Below are positions 8,433-17,070 of a stretch of DNA of 64,000 nucleotides, piece after piece. The stretch covers positions 62,001 through 126,000 of the forward strand of contig JBMOKU010000055.1 of NCBI GenBank assembly GCA_049324315.1. Reading direction: 5' to 3'. Under the pieces are notes generated by a model. It was not told where the DNA came from. It made no database searches and worked only from the letters and a program-made list of their open reading frames with translations. Every line of letters starts with the position of its first letter. The first letter of the stretch is position 1. A program made the position numbers and the translations under genes. This DNA comes from JBMOKU01 sp049324315. GTDB taxonomy: Bacteria; Bacillota; Clostridia; Peptostreptococcales; Thermotaleaceae.

Positions 8433-8530
8433 TTAAGCTGATATTTTGTTTTGCGGGACGGCACAGAGACCGTCCCCTACGAAAGAAAATACATTCTGTT
8501 CTGGAAGCGTATGTCTATAAAGGTATTGCA
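8433..8530. repeat. Dispersed palindromic repeat, family A, copy 2
   Basis: GCGGGACGG / CCGTCCCCTAC core with arms matching the copies at 35226 and 47433. The two halves are themselves imperfect inverted repeats, so the element folds as one long hairpin. It lies between the argS promoter and the end of an acetyltransferase gene. Confidence 0.75.
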
Positions 8531-8541
8531 TAAGTAAATAC

Positions 8542-9099
8542 TTATTGTTTGTACTCCACTTTTAGTATGGCATACATGTTACTGTCCTCAAAACCTACGG
8601 TACTTTTGTATTTCTGCTTTGCGAGACCCTCGAATGTCATGCCGCACTTTTGCATGACTCGACCAGAAGCAGGATTATTCACAGAGTGGTAAGTTTCTAT
8701 TCTATTAAATCCGACATTAATAAATGCAAAATTCAATACTGCTTTAAGCGCTTCAGCAGCAATCCCTCGTCCCCAATATTTTTTTCCTATGCAATATCCG
8801 ACATCACCACAAAGATCACTTTCATTAACAACAAAAAGACCTATGGAACCTATAAGCTCTCCATTTTCCTTTGATGTAATGGCCCATAGGTAAAAAGATG
8901 ATTTATCGTAAGAATCAAGCCAACGATTAATCACGGCCTTCGTTTCTTCTAGGTCCTCGTGTTGCGCCCATCTCAGATATTTACATACATCACGATCATT
9001 TGCCCAATTCGTAAACATCTCTTCTGCATCATTGATTGCAAATCGTCGCAGCAATAGTCTCTCTGTTTCGACTTCAATTGTTCCCTTGTGCTGCAGCAT
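8542..9099 (-). CDS. GNAT-family N-acetyltransferase, RimJ/RimL type
   Basis: 185 aa. The sequence starts with the family hallmark ETERLLLRRF, has the motif A region YWGRGIAAEALKAVLNFAF and the C-terminal RVMQKCGMTFEG. RimJ/RimL-type enzymes acetylate N-terminal amines of ribosomal proteins, other proteins, or small molecules; the target is not predictable here. ATG 9099 is preferred (GGGGTGAG five bases upstream); an in-frame GTG lies nine bases earlier. Its start overlaps the end of the Nif3-family gene by 26 bases, so the two are probably co-translated. Confidence 0.85.
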   Translation of the reverse strand: MLQHKGTIEVETERLLLRRFAINDAEEMFTNWANDRDVCKYLRWAQHEDLEETKAVINRWLDSYDKSSFYLWAITSKENGELIGSIGLFVVNESDLCGDVGYCIGKKYWGRGIAAEALKAVLNFAFINVGFNRIETYHSVNNPASGRVMQKCGMTFEGLAKQKYKSTVGFEDSNMYAILKVEYKQ

Positions 9100-9874
9100 G
9101 CTTCTCACCCCTTTCCAGCTCTAAGACTTCCAAGTGTGCTTCTTTCAATCGGATAATCTCTACATCATTGAACTTTTCATTTATCTTTTTTGCCAGGCCT
9201 TCAATACCGAATACTTCTGTAAATGTATGGCTTCCTATGATCAGGTTGATTTTTGCAAACTGGGCATACTCGATTGTATATAAAATTTTTTCCCCTGTAA
9301 TATATACATCACAATCTTCTTCTACTGCAATCTTTACATCCGGCGTTAATCCTCCACCGCCACAAACTACTCCAACCCTTTTTATATTTCCGTTTTTAAA
9401 CCGCCATGCCTTTACGGGCTCTTCTAATATGGTCTCCAGTTTTTGAACAAGTTCCTCGAAAGGGATTTCTTCTTCAAATTCTGCTATTCTCCCACAGTAA
9501 AATCCATCTTCCAGATGAGACTTCTTCACGATCCTTAGTCCCAGTCGTTCAACTAAGGCGTTATTCGTCCCAAACTCACAATCATCTAAAGGGAGGTGAT
9601 TAAAATAATGTGAAATATTATACGCTAGAAGCTTCTGTTTGCAAGCTTCTTTAAGCCCAAATAGAGACTCCCAAGCATCATGATGGGTTATGATCAAGTC
9701 TATATTATTCTTCCTTGCTTCCTCGATGGTCTCCATGGTCAAATTCGTACAATATCCGATTCTCTTAATCTCTTCCGCACCTCTTACAGTGACTCCACTT
9801 TCCTCTTGAAAATGTTCATTATCTCTTGTATCGAACAAACTTGTTATGTATTGCTCTAATTCATTTAACCTCAT
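9074..9874 (-). CDS. Nif3/YbgI-family dinuclear-metal protein
   Basis: 266 aa. The metal-binding motif DLIITHHDAWE lies near residue 60-70, and the C-terminal GSHTFTEVFGIEGLAKKI supplies the second ligand set. Members form ring-shaped hexamers with a dinuclear metal centre; the name GTP cyclohydrolase 1 type 2 is used by homology and the biochemical role is unsettled. ATG 9874 follows GGGGGTGAAA. Copy 2 of the 169-bp cassette ends 28 bases upstream, so the gene may be controlled by that leader. Confidence 0.88.
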   Translation of the reverse strand: MRLNELEQYITSLFDTRDNEHFQEESGVTVRGAEEIKRIGYCTNLTMETIEEARKNNIDLIITHHDAWESLFGLKEACKQKLLAYNISHYFNHLPLDDCEFGTNNALVERLGLRIVKKSHLEDGFYCGRIAEFEEEIPFEELVQKLETILEEPVKAWRFKNGNIKRVGVVCGGGGLTPDVKIAVEEDCDVYITGEKILYTIEYAQFAKINLIIGSHTFTEVFGIEGLAKKINEKFNDVEIIRLKEAHLEVLELERGEKHAAAQGNN

Positions 9875-9901
9875 TGTATTTCACCCCCTTGACGTTTCGA
9901 T

Positions 9902-10070
9902 TGAAATAAAGATAAAACCCCGCAGAGTCACCTGGTCAGTGACTCCGCAGGGTCATTTCACTGCGTGTAGGATCTCTCCCTATACCGCTCACAATTATAC
10001 ATTTCATAATTGTTCAGATATACTCACTAAATTATCCATATTTTACTAAACATTTCCATGAATGTCAATA
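9902..10070 (-). ncRNA. 169-bp promoter + structured leader + terminator cassette, copy 2
   Basis: Minus strand TTGACA (10068-10063), 17-base spacer, TAAAAT (10045-10040), an AT-rich hairpin whose inner 8 bp (ACAATTAT/ATAATTGT) are kept while the outer part is eroded, then a GC-rich 14-bp terminator hairpin with two G:U pairs and a U-rich tail. Relative to copy 1 a G:C pair of the terminator stem becomes G:U, keeping pairing on the minus strand only. The Nif3-type gene begins 28 bases downstream. Confidence 0.7.
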
Positions 10071-10121
10071 TATCATTCTCACCTTCATTCCTTGTTTTAT
10101 AATATCTTCTCTCGTATACAA

Positions 10122-11135
10122 TTACAAGATTTCAACCAGTACATCACGCCTGTCAGAGATCTTTATTTCTTCTCCCACCAGGATTTCCCTATATTTTTCT
10201 CCAAAAGCTTTTCTAAACGCTTCTAACGTCCAATCACAGCTATCATGGGGTGAGATACCGATGACTTCTATATTTTGTTTAATAATATTACGAATGGTAT
10301 ATTCCACATCTTTCTCATCCACGTTACGCCAAGGCAGCTTTCCAGTGCCCAGTATCCTTCTGGCATTAAATATCTTATCGTTCCTCTTGGTCACAGGAAA
10401 GTGAAGTCCTCCAATGATCCCATATACAGGTATATCAACCAGGGCATTGGCTCTTTCTAATACCTTTTCGGTAGTTTGATGGCCGCATCCTACGATTAGC
10501 ACAAGCCCTTTGTTTCTTACATTAATAGCTATCCCTTGTTCATAGACTAGCCCCATCCCCCAAATTGCTCTGCTGATTCTTCCTATATTTACAATACCTT
10601 CAGCGATTTTTATCGGTTCTTCTACTACTTGAATGTTTGCACTGCTGTGAGTCATTTCTACTGGAACATAGGCCCTCAGACCTTTTAAATCTATCTGTTC
10701 CCTAGACAAAGCAAATGTCCTATTTCCCTTTGCCTTTAGTCCTCCCACATGATCAGGATGTAGGTGCGATATAAAAATGGCATTTATATCCTCTATATCT
10801 ATTTTGAGTTTTTCCATATTTCTCAGCAAAGGCGAAGGGTGCTCGTTCTTCACATTAAAACCTACATCAAAAAGAATCTTTTTATCATCTGCTTTTATCA
10901 AATAGGAGACCCCTGTTTCTGTTATAAAAGCATCCTCTTTAGCATAATAATCCGCTAATGGCAATATCGTCAGATCTTCAACGGTACCAATATTGTCTAT
11001 CTTTTTTACGATAAAGCTTTCCCATTCTTTCTCCTCAATTTTTTTATCATGGAGAAATTTAACCGTAAGAATTGTAAACACCATTGCGCTTAAACCAAAT
11101 ATCCCAATCATCGTGTAACCCAATATTTCAAACAT
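10122..11135 (-). CDS. Membrane-anchored metallo-beta-lactamase-fold hydrolase
   Basis: 337 aa. A hydrophobic N-terminal segment (about residues 3-25, GYTMIGIFGLSAMVF) anchors the protein. The metal-binding motif is FISHLHPDHVGG, with a further ligand region LIVGCGHQTTEKV and GIIGGLHF. The closest recognisable type is the 7,8-dihydropterin-6-methyl-4-(beta-D-ribofuranosyl)aminobenzene-5'-phosphate synthase-like MBL group, but the substrate is unknown. ATG 11135 is chosen (AGGGAG seven bases upstream); a frame extension to 11159 directly abuts the stop of the upstream PaaX-like gene, so the two form an operon. Confidence 0.8.
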   Translation of the reverse strand: MFEILGYTMIGIFGLSAMVFTILTVKFLHDKKIEEKEWESFIVKKIDNIGTVEDLTILPLADYYAKEDAFITETGVSYLIKADDKKILFDVGFNVKNEHPSPLLRNMEKLKIDIEDINAIFISHLHPDHVGGLKAKGNRTFALSREQIDLKGLRAYVPVEMTHSSANIQVVEEPIKIAEGIVNIGRISRAIWGMGLVYEQGIAINVRNKGLVLIVGCGHQTTEKVLERANALVDIPVYGIIGGLHFPVTKRNDKIFNARRILGTGKLPWRNVDEKDVEYTIRNIIKQNIEVIGISPHDSCDWTLEAFRKAFGEKYREILVGEEIKISDRRDVLVEIL

Positions 11136-11159
11136 AATATTCTCCCTATCTCCTTCCAT

Positions 11160-11987
11160 TTATAAATCCTTTATATACGTCTTTACACCATCGATGAGCA
11201 AACTCCTCAATTTTACAAAGCTGCTAAAAGCCCTGTCACCTTCCCACTCATCAAAAAATTGAATAGGTAAAGCTGGATCTATTACTGCAGCATCATAATA
11301 TTTCCACCCCAATTCAAATAATGCTGGAAGACAGCCTCCTACATTCACCTTAAGATTGTCGAGTTTGTTCTCTGTCTCTTTTGCAAACTGAACAAAGTCA
11401 TCGTATTTTTTTCTTAAAAGCTTCATATCATAAAGATCACTTATCAAAAGCTTTATGTCTCCATTCGTTTCAATACTTCCATGAATTATCAAATACGTGG
11501 ACTTTGTCTTCGAAAGTATCTCTTCAATCTCTGTTTTTGCATCAAAAGGGGCTATCCATGTGCCACTATTGATTTCCGTCATTCCTAGTTCCCTAAGTTC
11601 TTCAACAACCCATTGATTTTCTTCCTCTGTTTTGCTAAAGTCCAACAGATTTATGCAAAACCATCTTTCATCCCAGTTTTTATGTCTATTTTCATATCTG
11701 TTGAAAAATCTCTTTAACCCTGTGTTCCATGTATGAATAAACGCTAAACCTTCTTCGGTTATTTGGTAATAAACATCATCCTGAATCGTTTTATTGACTA
11801 ATACACCTGCCTTAACCATTCTTGATAATCCCATTCTTATGGCCGTCTCATTCTTATCAAAGTTCATCATCATTTTAATGAGTTCTGCCAATCGAATCGA
11901 ATATCTTCCAGTTATTTCGCTATATACGTTAAAAATGAACAAAATGATGCTTGTTACACTATCCTTCTTTCTCAGTACGATTTTCAT
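11160..11987 (-). CDS. PaaX-family transcriptional regulator
   Basis: 275 aa. The N-terminal winged helix includes YSIRLAELIKMM and ETAIRMGLSRMVKAGVLV; a middle and C-terminal PaaX-like region (RWFCINLLDF..., ending with a helical tail) follows. PaaX of phenylacetate degraders binds phenylacetyl-CoA, but clostridial relatives have unknown ligands. ATG 11987 follows AAAGGAGATG. The downstream MBL hydrolase is the only obvious partner and may be its target gene. Confidence 0.75.
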   Translation of the reverse strand: MKIVLRKKDSVTSIILFIFNVYSEITGRYSIRLAELIKMMMNFDKNETAIRMGLSRMVKAGVLVNKTIQDDVYYQITEEGLAFIHTWNTGLKRFFNRYENRHKNWDERWFCINLLDFSKTEEENQWVVEELRELGMTEINSGTWIAPFDAKTEIEEILSKTKSTYLIIHGSIETNGDIKLLISDLYDMKLLRKKYDDFVQFAKETENKLDNLKVNVGGCLPALFELGWKYYDAAVIDPALPIQFFDEWEGDRAFSSFVKLRSLLIDGVKTYIKDL

Positions 11988-12111
11988 TTTACATCTCCTT
12001 TATAACGTTTAATATTATATTTTGATTATATGTTATAACTTTATTTTTGTAAATGTATTTTTGTGTATTTTTTCTAATTTTTAACAGATTTATCTTTATA
12101 CATCCGTTTTT

Positions 12112-12167
12112 CCGGGTGGCTGTAGGCAGCCACCCCTACAGCGCTCGAACCGTCCCCATGGCGCCGC
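12112..12167. repeat. Dispersed palindromic repeat, family B, copy 1
   Basis: Perfect stem GGGTGGCTG/CAGCCACCC with a 4-base loop followed by CCTACA and a conserved AACCGT-CCC-TGGC-CCG tail; the second copy is at 50168-50223. The rest of 11988-12328 holds the PaaX promoter region and a terminator; no gene is supported. Confidence 0.75.
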
Positions 12168-12263
12168 TGCTTTGTAGCTGACTATAATATACTAAGTGTT
12201 ATTTATATAGCTATTGTTTAAAATAGCCTGCGCCAATGTCCTTTAGTTTTTTTCATAAATAGA

Positions 12264-12293
12264 AAAGCTCCTAACCTTTCCGTTAGAAGCTTT
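12264..12293 (-). terminator. Terminator of the YdjM-like gene
   Basis: AAAGCTCCTAAC pairs with GTTAGAAGCTTT (one mismatch) around a 6-base loop, with TTTTCTATTT following on the minus strand; T-rich on both sides, so it could act in both directions. Confidence 0.7.
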
Positions 12294-12328
12294 ATTTCCT
12301 ACTTACACATATTCATCCAACTGTTTAT

Positions 12329-13345
12329 TTACATGATAACAATATTGCTTTTGCTCTTAACAAAATATACAGCAAAAGCTATGAAAAATATCAACGTATA
12401 GCAGCCTTCAAATAGGTTTCCCCAGGTTGTGCCGGTACTCATTATCGGCAGCTTTAGTCTGACACTTAGCACCTTATCCATTGCACGGTACCATTTGTAC
12501 TTCTTCAATTTTTTCCGAATACCAAGCTTGTGGAGAAGCAATGGAATTGCAGATAATGGGACCCCTTGTTTTGTCAACAAATCCGTTAAATACAAGTGAC
12601 TGAAATATCCTATAAAAAATGCAAGCTTTAAATTCTCATAGCCTAATTTACCAGCCACATACCCAAAGGCCAGCTGAAACATCATAAATCCTTCTAAGGC
12701 GTGCAAGAAGGTTCGATGGGGAAATATTCCTGTAAATATAAATAACACACCTATCATATATAAATAAGGATCGTGGATGTACATATAGTTGTACCACATC
12801 AGCCACAAGCCTGATAATACATAGATCATCTTTATTAAGGTCTTTTTTAAAAAGTTCCCACCTCTATAAATCATCTTGAGTATGATATTATACAAGTTCC
12901 CTACAATCGGGATAACCCTAAGAAAAGATACGCCTTTCCTTCCCGCAAAACCTAGAAAGAAAAACAGTGCTGCAGTTCCATAGGTTATGGGTATAGGATA
13001 GTCTTTCGTATATTCGAGTTTAGAAAGTGCCTGTATTATCGGATTTCTGTATAGTAGAATCAAAGTTCCCACACCAAGGGTAAACAATAGATTTAGAATC
13101 GTTACGATAATTTTACGAATGAAGTCTACTACACCACTGGCAGTTTCCATTACAGGATTCATATGATTGATCTTGCTGTTATAGCAATCAGCATCGGGAA
13201 GCAATGCTGCAGCTGCAGCCACAATCATGCCGGCAATACTTAATCCATTCGGTTGATCTATATTGGTCTGAGATGAAAAAATCGGTATCGTTGAAACAAG
13301 AGCATAAGATAACACCCCTATCTGAAGATGCGTCTTTCCTGTCAT
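12329..13345 (-). CDS. YdjM-like membrane-bound metal-dependent hydrolase family protein
   Basis: 338 aa, about six to eight hydrophobic segments. The N-terminus MTGKTHLQIG and LLPDADCYNSKINH, together with FPHRTFLHAL, are the histidine/aspartate motifs of the YdjM/LexA-binding inner membrane hydrolase family (PF04307-like). Function in any species is poorly defined; the family name is by homology to metal-dependent hydrolases. The C-terminus is longer than the usual 180-200 aa of short members, with an extra membrane section at about residues 75-165 inserted between the two motif regions. It is monocistronic. Confidence 0.75.
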   Translation of the reverse strand: MTGKTHLQIGVLSYALVSTIPIFSSQTNIDQPNGLSIAGMIVAAAAALLPDADCYNSKINHMNPVMETASGVVDFIRKIIVTILNLLFTLGVGTLILLYRNPIIQALSKLEYTKDYPIPITYGTAALFFFLGFAGRKGVSFLRVIPIVGNLYNIILKMIYRGGNFLKKTLIKMIYVLSGLWLMWYNYMYIHDPYLYMIGVLFIFTGIFPHRTFLHALEGFMMFQLAFGYVAGKLGYENLKLAFFIGYFSHLYLTDLLTKQGVPLSAIPLLLHKLGIRKKLKKYKWYRAMDKVLSVRLKLPIMSTGTTWGNLFEGCYTLIFFIAFAVYFVKSKSNIVIM

Positions 13346-13453
13346 TTGCTGTCCCCCCTATTACGTCACAAATATGATTATACTACAATACTTCTCTTAA
13401 TGGGTATATTCCTTAATCAATCTGTAATAAATTCTTAATCGTTTCTACATACT

Positions 13454-13555
13454 TTGGTAATATTTTTCTGATATGATACAAATAAATTAAACTTTGCCCC
13501 TTTAATATTTTTGGACTCCTGCTTTTTTATCGCAGGGGTTCATTATTTTTTTGCA
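13454..13555 (+). ncRNA. Candidate short orphan transcript (promoter plus terminator, no ORF)
   Basis: TTGGTA (13454-13459), 17-base spacer, TACAAA (13477-13482), then about 30-65 bases later a hairpin ACTCCTGC/GCAGGGGT (one G:T) with a loop of T-rich sequence and a T7 run near 13545-13551. All genes for 1.4 kb to the left are on the other strand, so the terminator serves no known plus-strand gene. The rest of 13346-13643 shows nothing else. Confidence 0.35.
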
Positions 13556-13643
13556 TTTTAACTGGTATTTCAGAAACAGAGGTTCATTTCAATACTGTTT
13601 TTCTCCTATTATTTTTCATATTTAATTAAACACATCGGAATGC

Positions 13644-13673
13644 TTGTATTTTCCTGACACGGTATGTTATACT
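13644..13673 (+). promoter_or_regulatory. Possible promoter of the lipoprotein gene
   Basis: TTGTAT, 18-base spacer, TATACT, 52 bases ahead of the lipoprotein start. The -35 box is weak. Confidence 0.4.
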
Positions 13674-13725
13674 AAAATTGTCGAAAAATGCTATACGACG
13701 CAAAACAATTTTAGGGAGGAATGTT

Positions 13726-14280
13726 ATGAAAATCAAAGTACTTGCATTATCATTAGCAGTATCAGCTAGCTTATTTGTAGGATGCGCACCTAAAGAAACT
13801 CCTGCTCCTGCTCCAGCAGAGCCACCTGCTGCAGAGACTACTGCACCAGAAGCTGCGGCTGACGTAGTAACAACAGCCTCAGTGGTAACAGACGAAGCTT
13901 CCTTACTTAATGCAGTAAGTAAAGATGGCACTTGGATTGTTGTCTTAACAGAGGACTTCACTACTGACAAAGAGCTTGTATTAGAAGGTGTATTTACAAA
14001 TAAAGATCAGCCAGCTCGTAAGTTAGCGCTTTATGCTCAGGATGCTGATAGAAATAAAACAGCAACTTACACATTAACAGCACCAAAGCTGGTTGTTAAG
14101 AGCGAAAATGCTAGAATTCAAGGTGGTACTTTTGTTGGTGATGTATATGTTGAAGCCAACGGATTTTCTGTAGTAGACGCTGTAGTAGAAGGAAACGTAT
14201 ATTTTGCCAGCGAAGAATTCAAATCTACATTTAAAACTGAAAACGAAGGTAAAGTAACCGGAGTTACTGAAGTAAAGTAG
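13726..14280 (+). CDS. Small surface lipoprotein with right-handed-repeat-like C-terminus
   Basis: 184 aa. Signal peptide and lipobox LFVGC give a lipid-anchored Cys19, followed by a proline/alanine/threonine-rich linker (about residues 23-45). The remainder reads as short beta-strands (TYTLTAPKLVVKSENARIQG, VYVEANGFSVVDAVVEGNVY), suggestive of a small parallel beta-helix like those in polymer-binding proteins; this is inference. No enzymatic motif is seen. ATG 13726 has AGGGAGG five bases upstream. Followed by a strong terminator, so monocistronic. Confidence 0.8.
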   Translation: MKIKVLALSLAVSASLFVGCAPKETPAPAPAEPPAAETTAPEAAADVVTTASVVTDEASLLNAVSKDGTWIVVLTEDFTTDKELVLEGVFTNKDQPARKLALYAQDADRNKTATYTLTAPKLVVKSENARIQGGTFVGDVYVEANGFSVVDAVVEGNVYFASEEFKSTFKTENEGKVTGVTEVK

Positions 14281-14324
14281 TTACTTAGTTTCGGCTTTTA
14301 AAATTAAGAAATCTGTACATGTTG

Positions 14325-14370
14325 AAAAAACAGTTAATTGATTGTTAACCAATCGATTAACTGTTTTTTA
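14325..14370 (+). terminator. Terminator after the lipoprotein gene
   Basis: AAAAAACAGTTAATTGATTG pairs with CAATCGATTAACTGTTTTTT (one mismatch) around TTAAC, ending in six Ts. Confidence 0.9.
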
Positions 14371-14536
14371 TGTTTTTGAAATGTTTTAAATTTAGTGCGT
14401 TTAGGACAACAATTACAAATGTCTTAGCAAAACATTCCAAACATGTTTTCTTCTTCATAAATTTACAGATTTGAAGTGCGGGCACAATTCATATATACTT
14501 AGTTTAAAGCATCTTTTATCATAAGCAGGTGGAATA

Positions 14537-16378
14537 ATGAAAAGTTTACGGCAAAAATTTTCTCTCATCTATCTTTGTCTGGTCATTATGATTGGCTGTG
14601 TTGGGGCTGTTTCTGTATTTAGTTTCTACGGACTTACAAAAACCATTGATGGACTCATGACAGATAATTATAATAGCCTTAAAATGATCAATAACATGAT
14701 TGAAGCCTTAGAGCGACAGGACAGTGCCATATTGGCTTATACCAGTGGAAATCGTGAACTTGGTATAAAAAATTTCAATGCAAATCTGGATAAATTTCTT
14801 ATGTGGTATTATGAAGAACAAAATAATATTTCAGAGGCTGGCGAAAAAGAGTTGGTTGCTCAAATAAAGGTGAATTATATGAAATATCTTAATTCCTTTG
14901 ATCAATTGACTGATATGGTAGATCGACAAAGCCAAGAACAAATTATGGAATACTATGAGTCTACCATTCATCCGAATTTTTTGCTGCTTAAGGATGATCT
15001 AAAACTGCTATGGAATATGAATGAAGCCGCTATGTTTCGAGGGAAAACGCGAACAACTGAAAACGCTCGAACCTCAACCTATTTAATTCTGTCTCTCTCG
15101 TTGACTGCAGTGGTAGGTGGTTTTTTCATATCACGATTCTTTGCCAACAAATTTACCCGACCTGTTGAGCAGTTAATAGAATCCATGAAAGAAATTCAGA
15201 CCGGCAATCTTAACAAACAGATTGAGGTTTCATCCAATGATGAAATCGGTCAGTTGTCGATAGAGTTTAATAAGATGACAGGAAGACTTCTGCTATTTGA
15301 ACAAAGTACTTTAGGTAAGGTAATGATGGAAAAAAGCAAGTCTTTAGCTATTGTAAAAAGTATAGCCGATCCTTTAATGGTTTTAGATAACAACTGCAAA
15401 ATTATACTTGTAAACAAAGCTTTTGAGCATGTCTTTCAGACACAAGAGGAGCAAGCTTTAAAAAAACACTTTCTTGAAGTTGTAAGATTAAGTGACTTGT
15501 ATGATTATATAACATCACTTCTGTCCGGAAATAATGTTCATCATAAAGAAAACATTTTTTATTTCGAAATTGGAAAAGAGCACTATTACTTCAATGTAAT
15601 CATTACAGAGGTTAAAGATACTGAATCTGAAATGAGCGGCATTGTTGTCCTCTTTCAAAATGTAACTGAGTTAAAAGAGTTGGAAAGAATGAAAACGAAT
15701 TTTATCTCTACAGTTTCTCATGAATTTAAAACACCATTAACATCCATTATGATGGGAACAAGTCTATTAGCTGACTGCACCATAGGTGATCTCAATTCGG
15801 CACAGAAAAATGTCCTATCTTCTGTGGAAGAGGACTGTCAACGGTTGGCTAATTTAGTAGATGATTTATTACATCTATCTAAACTGGAATCCACCAAATA
15901 TATCTATGATTTTGAGCCCATAGAACTGGACATCATTATTGAAAATACAATCAAGCCATTTTATGCACAAGCTGAGAATAAAAAAATCAAACTATTTTAT
16001 TGTTTTGAAGAAAAACTGCCTAAAGTATATGCGGACAAAGCAAGGATTACCTGGGTTCTTAACAACTTGATCGTGAATGCTCTCAAGTACACAAAGGCAG
16101 GTGATAAAATTTCAATACAAGTTCAATCTCAAGATGATCGTGTATATATTTCGGTAGAAGATACGGGAATAGGTATCCCTGAAGAATATATCGATAAGAT
16201 TTTTGAACAGTTTGTACAAGTTGAAAACTCGGATTTAGAAATTAGGGGGACAGGCCTTGGTCTATCCATTGCAAAAGAAATCGTTACAGCCCATGGCGGT
16301 GAAATATGGTGTGAAAGCACATTGACTGAAGGCAGCCGCTTCACTTTCACACTTCCAATATACACACAAAATTTCTAA
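14537..16378 (+). CDS. Membrane sensor histidine kinase (4-helix sensor, HAMP, PAS)
   Basis: 613 aa. Transmembrane helices at about 10-32 and 181-200 flank a helical extracytoplasmic sensor containing IEALERQDSAILAYTSG. HAMP lies at about 200-250, a PAS domain at about 270-375, the dimerisation domain with phospho-acceptor His395 (STVSHEFKTPLTS), and a catalytic ATPase domain (VNALKYT, DTGIGI, GTGLGL). It is a full-length paralogue of the kinase at 22789-24642, sharing even the sensor motif ERQDSA-LAY. The next gene, 36 bases on, is its likely response regulator. The signal is unknown; proximity suggests potassium or osmotic status. Confidence 0.92.
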   Translation: MKSLRQKFSLIYLCLVIMIGCVGAVSVFSFYGLTKTIDGLMTDNYNSLKMINNMIEALERQDSAILAYTSGNRELGIKNFNANLDKFLMWYYEEQNNISEAGEKELVAQIKVNYMKYLNSFDQLTDMVDRQSQEQIMEYYESTIHPNFLLLKDDLKLLWNMNEAAMFRGKTRTTENARTSTYLILSLSLTAVVGGFFISRFFANKFTRPVEQLIESMKEIQTGNLNKQIEVSSNDEIGQLSIEFNKMTGRLLLFEQSTLGKVMMEKSKSLAIVKSIADPLMVLDNNCKIILVNKAFEHVFQTQEEQALKKHFLEVVRLSDLYDYITSLLSGNNVHHKENIFYFEIGKEHYYFNVIITEVKDTESEMSGIVVLFQNVTELKELERMKTNFISTVSHEFKTPLTSIMMGTSLLADCTIGDLNSAQKNVLSSVEEDCQRLANLVDDLLHLSKLESTKYIYDFEPIELDIIIENTIKPFYAQAENKKIKLFYCFEEKLPKVYADKARITWVLNNLIVNALKYTKAGDKISIQVQSQDDRVYISVEDTGIGIPEEYIDKIFEQFVQVENSDLEIRGTGLGLSIAKEIVTAHGGEIWCESTLTEGSRFTFTLPIYTQNF

Positions 16379-16414
16379 AGAGAAAAGTTGAATATCAATT
16401 GAGGTGATAATTTT

Positions 16415-16996
16415 ATGAAGAAAGTGCTCATAGCAGATGATACAAAAAATATCAGAAGCCTACTGAAAACCTGCCTTGAACATGAAGGCTTTATCGTTGT
16501 AGATGTGGAGAATGGCGAGGAGGCTTTAGAAGCCTTTCATAAGGATGACTTTGACCTGGCATTCTTAGATATCAAAATGCCAAAGATTAGTGGTACAGAA
16601 GTTCTACGTCAAATCCGAAAGCTAGGAATACAGACTCCTATAATCATTATTACAGCTTTTGCAACCATCAAAAATGCTGTTGAATGTACGCAGTTGGGAG
16701 CCGTTGCTTATTTACAGAAGCCTTTTACAACAAATCGAATAAAACAAGTTCTTGAAGAAGTCACAGAAATAGAGAATACCAGCGACTCCATTGATCAGTT
16801 CATCAAATTAGGTTCTGAAAAACTCTCCCAAGGCAATCTTGAAAGCGCACTAACTATTTTAAAGAAAGCTCTTTCTATTGATCCTACCAATGGCTGCACC
16901 TATACTTTACTATCCAAGACATATCAACTTATGGGAAACATTGAAGAAGCTAAGCGCTTTGCTGACATCCACAAATTATTTAAAAATCAAGGTTAA
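16415..16996 (+). CDS. Response regulator with C-terminal TPR, no DNA-binding domain
   Basis: 193 aa. Receiver domain 1-120 with LAFLDIKMP (phospho-Asp), ITAFA and LQKPF switch residues. After a short linker, residues 130-190 form a TPR-type helical repeat (GNLESALTILKKALSIDPTN, YQLMGNIEEAKRFAD). Output therefore appears to be protein-protein contact rather than transcription. It is paired with the kinase just upstream and has the same layout as the regulator at 21714-22397. It faces the potassium uptake genes tail to tail across a shared terminator. Confidence 0.88.
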   Translation: MKKVLIADDTKNIRSLLKTCLEHEGFIVVDVENGEEALEAFHKDDFDLAFLDIKMPKISGTEVLRQIRKLGIQTPIIIITAFATIKNAVECTQLGAVAYLQKPFTTNRIKQVLEEVTEIENTSDSIDQFIKLGSEKLSQGNLESALTILKKALSIDPTNGCTYTLLSKTYQLMGNIEEAKRFADIHKLFKNQG

Positions 16997-17023
16997 TCTT
17001 AAAACTTTATATGAATATATACA

Positions 17024-17063
17024 CAAAAAAAATTCCTAGTGTCCTGACACAGGAATTTTTTTT
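17024..17063. terminator. Bidirectional terminator between convergent signalling and potassium genes
   Basis: AAAAAAATTCCT-GTGTC arms pair around CT with A-run and T-run on both flanks, so it can stop transcription from either side. Confidence 0.9.
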
Positions 17064-17070
17064 GCTTTTG

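Noticed and set aside
13626..13970. 114-codon ORF antisense to the lipoprotein gene
   Set aside because: Low-complexity Ala/Ser/Val composition is the mirror of the Pro/Ala/Thr-rich lipoprotein linker.
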